This document shows, piece after piece, positions 39,224 to 41,648 of a stretch of DNA of 41,648 nt. The position numbers and the translations under genes are program-made. How positions within the stretch are numbered: the stretch's first letter is position 1; the number at the start of each line of letters is the position of its first letter. The notes under the pieces were generated by a model that was given only the letters and a program-made list of their open reading frames with translations, was not told the DNA's origin and did not search any database. The DNA is from Bacteroidales bacterium (GTDB lineage Bacteria; Bacteroidota; Bacteroidia; Bacteroidales; UBA932), in NCBI GenBank assembly GCA_017465225.1, contig JAFTWQ010000036.1, positions 1 to 41,648 of the forward strand. The letters run 5' to 3'.

Positions 39224-41394
39224 AAAGGGTAACCCACTCCGAAATGCAAGGCGAAATTGTCTCTCTGGAGCCATTGGCCCGGATTGACCCATTTCTGCTG
39301 CCGTGACGGATCATGGATCTTCATACCCATGTCGACGCGCAGGAGGAGGAAACCGAAATTGAGTCTGACTCCCACTCCCCAGTTTGCCGCGATGCTTTCT
39401 GCAAAATCGTTCCACCTGAATACTGCAGGATCGTTTGCAGGAGTATCCTTATGCTTGAGTGTCCATACGTTACCAGCGTCGACAAACACAGCTCCGTCGA
39501 TTTTCCATGCTATATCGAAGCGATATTCGATGTTCGCCTCGAGTTTCATGTCACCTGTCTGATTCGGAATGACGAATGTCGTGTCTCTTGGAGATGTACC
39601 CGGACCTACCGTCCTGGCCTGCCATCCCCTGAGGCTGTTTGCTCCACCTCCATAGAAATGCTTCTCAAAAGGAAGTGCTGTCGAGTTGCCGTATGCATAA
39701 CCGGCTCCTGCAAGGAACCTTGTCGCGAGAGACTGTCCGTTCTTTCTTCCCCATACCCATGTGCGTCCAAGAGTCAGCTCACCTCTCACATACTGTGAAT
39801 AAGGTGTGTTCCAGATCATTCCGGAGCCGTTCCCGTCTTTCGCCATAAGCGGATTGAATGCGCTCAGGAGGTTACCTGCTATGTCAAACTGCAGCCTGGT
39901 GTAGAAGTATGTCTCATCCGGAATGCTTGCCGGGCTTGTCGTATAATATAAAGTCGCACCCGAACCGAGGTCGAAGTGGTTCTGATATGCATTTCTCAAG
40001 AACGGATCGTTTGCGAGCGTCTTGTAGAAATTCTCATCAAGGTCAAGGAGGCGGACTATGTTGAGCTGTAAAGGATAAACCTGATAGAACAGACTGTTGA
40101 GATAGTTTCCGTTATATCCGTAAGATGTTGAAATTATGTTTCTTGTATACTCCGGACGGTTCTGATAATTGTATGAGACATTCACATCCGTTCTCGGAAT
40201 GGCACCGCTGAAATAGCGGTATGGAAGCGGGAAGAACTTCGGGAAGCTCAATCCGGCCGAGACTCCGAATTCGTTCGATCTGATGTCGTCATTGAACTTG
40301 AACTGGAAGTTGCCCATGAAACTGAGGTTCAGCCATTCTCCGCCTCTGAATATGTTCTTGTGGTAGTATGAAAGCTGAGGTGATACTCCGAGCAGACCGG
40401 AAGAGTTGGTCGATGCTTCAAGATTGACCTTGAATCCCTGTAGCTTCGACTGCGCAAGCGAGATCGAGCAGTCGACCAGATTGGTGTCCGACTGCGTCAT
40501 GCCTACATTCACGCTGCTGAATACCCTGATTGCGGACAGTCTTGAATAGGTATCATTCACTATATCAGCGCTATATGGCGTACCAGGCTTGACGGTGTTC
40601 AGTTCACGAAGGATCTTCTCCTTGATGTTCAGGGATTTAGGATATGAGATGGTCACATCGTCAATATAGAATCTTCTGATAGGCTTGGCATCCTTCGGGC
40701 TGGCATTACGGGTATATTCACGTATGCTCATGTTAAGGATAGCAGAGCCCGGATCGGTCAATGTGTCGGCCTCGAAGAAGAAATGGTTCTTGTTGAAACT
40801 GAAGAAGCCCTGATTGCGCATAGCCGATGCAGATCTCTCGGTCTCCTTTTCCAATGCTTCCTCAGACAGAAAATCCCCTTCCCTGATAGTGACTGCGGAA
40901 CTGTCTGCAAGATATGCCTGCCTGAACTCCCCTCTTTCAGGAAGGGTCAGGTCGATCCTGCTGATCGGATATCTCTTGCCCAAAGTGACCTTGTATGTCA
41001 CGTCTACCCTTCTCTTGTTCAGCTTTATCTGGCTTTCCGCCTTGGAACCATAGTATCCGAGGAACTCGAGATGGTTCACGATGTCCTCAATCGATTCGTC
41101 GACCATTGATGCATCATAAACGACAGGAGCCACACCTATCTTCTGTACGAGCTTGTCCCATGCCTTGCCTTTTCCGTTGGTCCAGTTGTAAACGGCAAGG
41201 AACGGAGTCCATCCGCCGCTTTTCTGCTTCAGATAAGGAGAGAGGACATTGGGATTGAATTCCTTGTCATTTGTCACCTCGATCCTGTTGCGGCGGAGAC
41301 GGTATTCGCCGTCATGAAGGACACGTGTAGTGCTGCATGACGAAATGGCTGCAATCAAGGCAATCAGCAATATGACAGGGAAAAGTCTTTTCAT
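39220..41394 (-). CDS. tamL: BamA/TamA family outer-membrane lipoprotein (TamL-like)
   Basis: A 724-residue protein. Lipoprotein signal KRLFPVILLIALIAAISSC with lipidated Cys20. Residues about 30-330 form POTRA-like domains (PISRIDLTLPERGEFRQAYL; RRFYIDDVTISYPKSLNIKE). The C-terminal half is an Omp85 16-strand barrel with GGANSLRGWQARTVGPG, the conserved (V/I)RG(F/Y/W) loop-6 motif as LRGW, and a terminal Phe (HFGVGYPF). In Bacteroidota the lipid-anchored TamL works with TamB in envelope assembly; no tamB lies in this window downstream. Start ATG 41394 is set by the promoter lying inside the longer frame. Confidence 0.88.
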   Translation of the reverse strand: MKRLFPVILLIALIAAISSCSTTRVLHDGEYRLRRNRIEVTNDKEFNPNVLSPYLKQKSGGWTPFLAVYNWTNGKGKAWDKLVQKIGVAPVVYDASMVDESIEDIVNHLEFLGYYGSKAESQIKLNKRRVDVTYKVTLGKRYPISRIDLTLPERGEFRQAYLADSSAVTIREGDFLSEEALEKETERSASAMRNQGFFSFNKNHFFFEADTLTDPGSAILNMSIREYTRNASPKDAKPIRRFYIDDVTISYPKSLNIKEKILRELNTVKPGTPYSADIVNDTYSRLSAIRVFSSVNVGMTQSDTNLVDCSISLAQSKLQGFKVNLEASTNSSGLLGVSPQLSYYHKNIFRGGEWLNLSFMGNFQFKFNDDIRSNEFGVSAGLSFPKFFPLPYRYFSGAIPRTDVNVSYNYQNRPEYTRNIISTSYGYNGNYLNSLFYQVYPLQLNIVRLLDLDENFYKTLANDPFLRNAYQNHFDLGSGATLYYTTSPASIPDETYFYTRLQFDIAGNLLSAFNPLMAKDGNGSGMIWNTPYSQYVRGELTLGRTWVWGRKNGQSLATRFLAGAGYAYGNSTALPFEKHFYGGGANSLRGWQARTVGPGTSPRDTTFVIPNQTGDMKLEANIEYRFDIAWKIDGAVFVDAGNVWTLKHKDTPANDPAVFRWNDFAESIAANWGVGVRLNFGFLLLRVDMGMKIHDPSRQQKWVNPGQWLQRDNFALHFGVGYPF

Positions 41395-41406
41395 ACCTAT
41401 AAAATG

Positions 41407-41437
41407 CAAATTTATCGCAATATCATCGTTTCTCAAA
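41407..41437 (-). promoter_or_regulatory. Consensus Bacteroidota promoter of tamL (TTTG-N19-TAAATTTG)
   Basis: Minus strand TTTG (41437-41434), 19-base spacer, TAAATTTG (41414-41407). Transcription should start near 41400, placing the tamL start at 41394 and giving a very short leader. It excludes the upstream in-frame ATG at 41448. Confidence 0.75.
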
Positions 41438-41448
41438 ATTTTGGCCAA

Positions 41449-41648
41449 AAATTATTGGATTCCCCCTGTATTATTTACTGGTTTTCGATTTCAGTGATAT
41501 CTGAAAATTTGCTATATTTCCTCTATAAATCCAGATCACATACTATCTATGCACTGTGAGTGGCGTTATGACTTCTCAGAAGTGCGTGAGCTGGCGCCAC
41601 TACCAATGATAGCGGTGAAGATATGATATAATAATTTCCTCTGCGAAC
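41449..41648. other. Intergenic end of the window
   Basis: About 200 bases upstream of tamL without a recognisable gene. On the plus strand a possible -7 like box (TATATTTC, 41513-41520) and a 25-codon ORF (41549-41626) are present; a weak 7-bp inverted repeat (AGTGGCG 41559-41565 / CGCCACT 41595-41601) surrounds its middle. None is strong enough to call. Confidence 0.4.

Noticed and set aside
41549-41626. 25-codon plus-strand ORF near the window end
   Set aside because: Too short, no ribosome-binding or clear promoter support, and the window ends shortly after; cannot be evaluated.

Overview
The window is a chromosomal segment from an anaerobic member of the Bacteroidota, most likely order Bacteroidales. 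The evidence is: many start regions carry the Bacteroidota -7 promoter box TAnnTTTG, sometimes with TTTG about 19-21 bases upstream. The protein set is also typical of the phylum: a TamL-type BamA/TamA lipoprotein, a DUF5723 outer-membrane protein, DUF2807, NfeD, a class 2 PyrD, and a cysteate-synthase-type PLP enzyme. The cysteate synthase hints at a sulfonolipid producer (Alistipes/Odoribacter-like), but I cannot fix the genus. I see no tRNA, rRNA, CRISPR array, insertion sequence or phage genes.

Layout. (1) 1-7.7 kb, plus strand: the 3' part of valS, then a tightly packed run of a thioesterase, tatA, tatC, an ABC-F ATPase, rlmB, a DUF2807 protein and an M19 dipeptidase. (2) 7.7-11.5 kb, minus strand: an EamA transporter, cinA, pyrD and a small XRE regulator. 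(3) 11.5-12.0 kb: an AT-rich 0.5 kb intergenic region with repeated TTACA/TGTAA motifs. (4) 12.0-14.5 kb, plus: queA and an acyltransferase-like gene, ended by a strong bidirectional terminator. (5) 14.6-22.8 kb, minus: one apparent eight-gene operon, in transcription order a cation/Ca2+ exchanger, HdrC-like, HdrB-like, HdrA-like, second HdrC-like, a membrane-anchored HdrD-like fusion, cysteate synthase and an MscS channel. (6) 22.9-25.7 kb: nfeD and rlmD converge on a large palindromic element. (7) 25.8-30.9 kb, minus: two very similar Na+/phosphate cotransporter-PhoU proteins and a second cation exchanger. (8) 31-36.7 kb: cell-envelope proteins of poorly known function. (9) 36.8-41.4 kb: a GNAT-like protein, rarA and tamL.

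The most interesting part is region 5. Its gene order (C1-B1-A-C2-B2-like) and its short HdrA resemble the sHdr (sulfur-oxidising heterodisulfide-reductase-like) systems. Here the last HdrB-type module is fused to a predicted haem-b membrane anchor, and the next gene encodes an enzyme family that consumes sulfite to make cysteate. A membrane-linked thiol/sulfur redox complex coupled to sulfonate (capnine) synthesis is a testable hypothesis, not a demonstrated function.

A second theme is compact gene ends. At two convergent junctions (nfeD/rlmD and DUF5723/DUF1963) the stop codons of both genes lie inside one perfect palindrome and base-pair with each other in the predicted hairpin.
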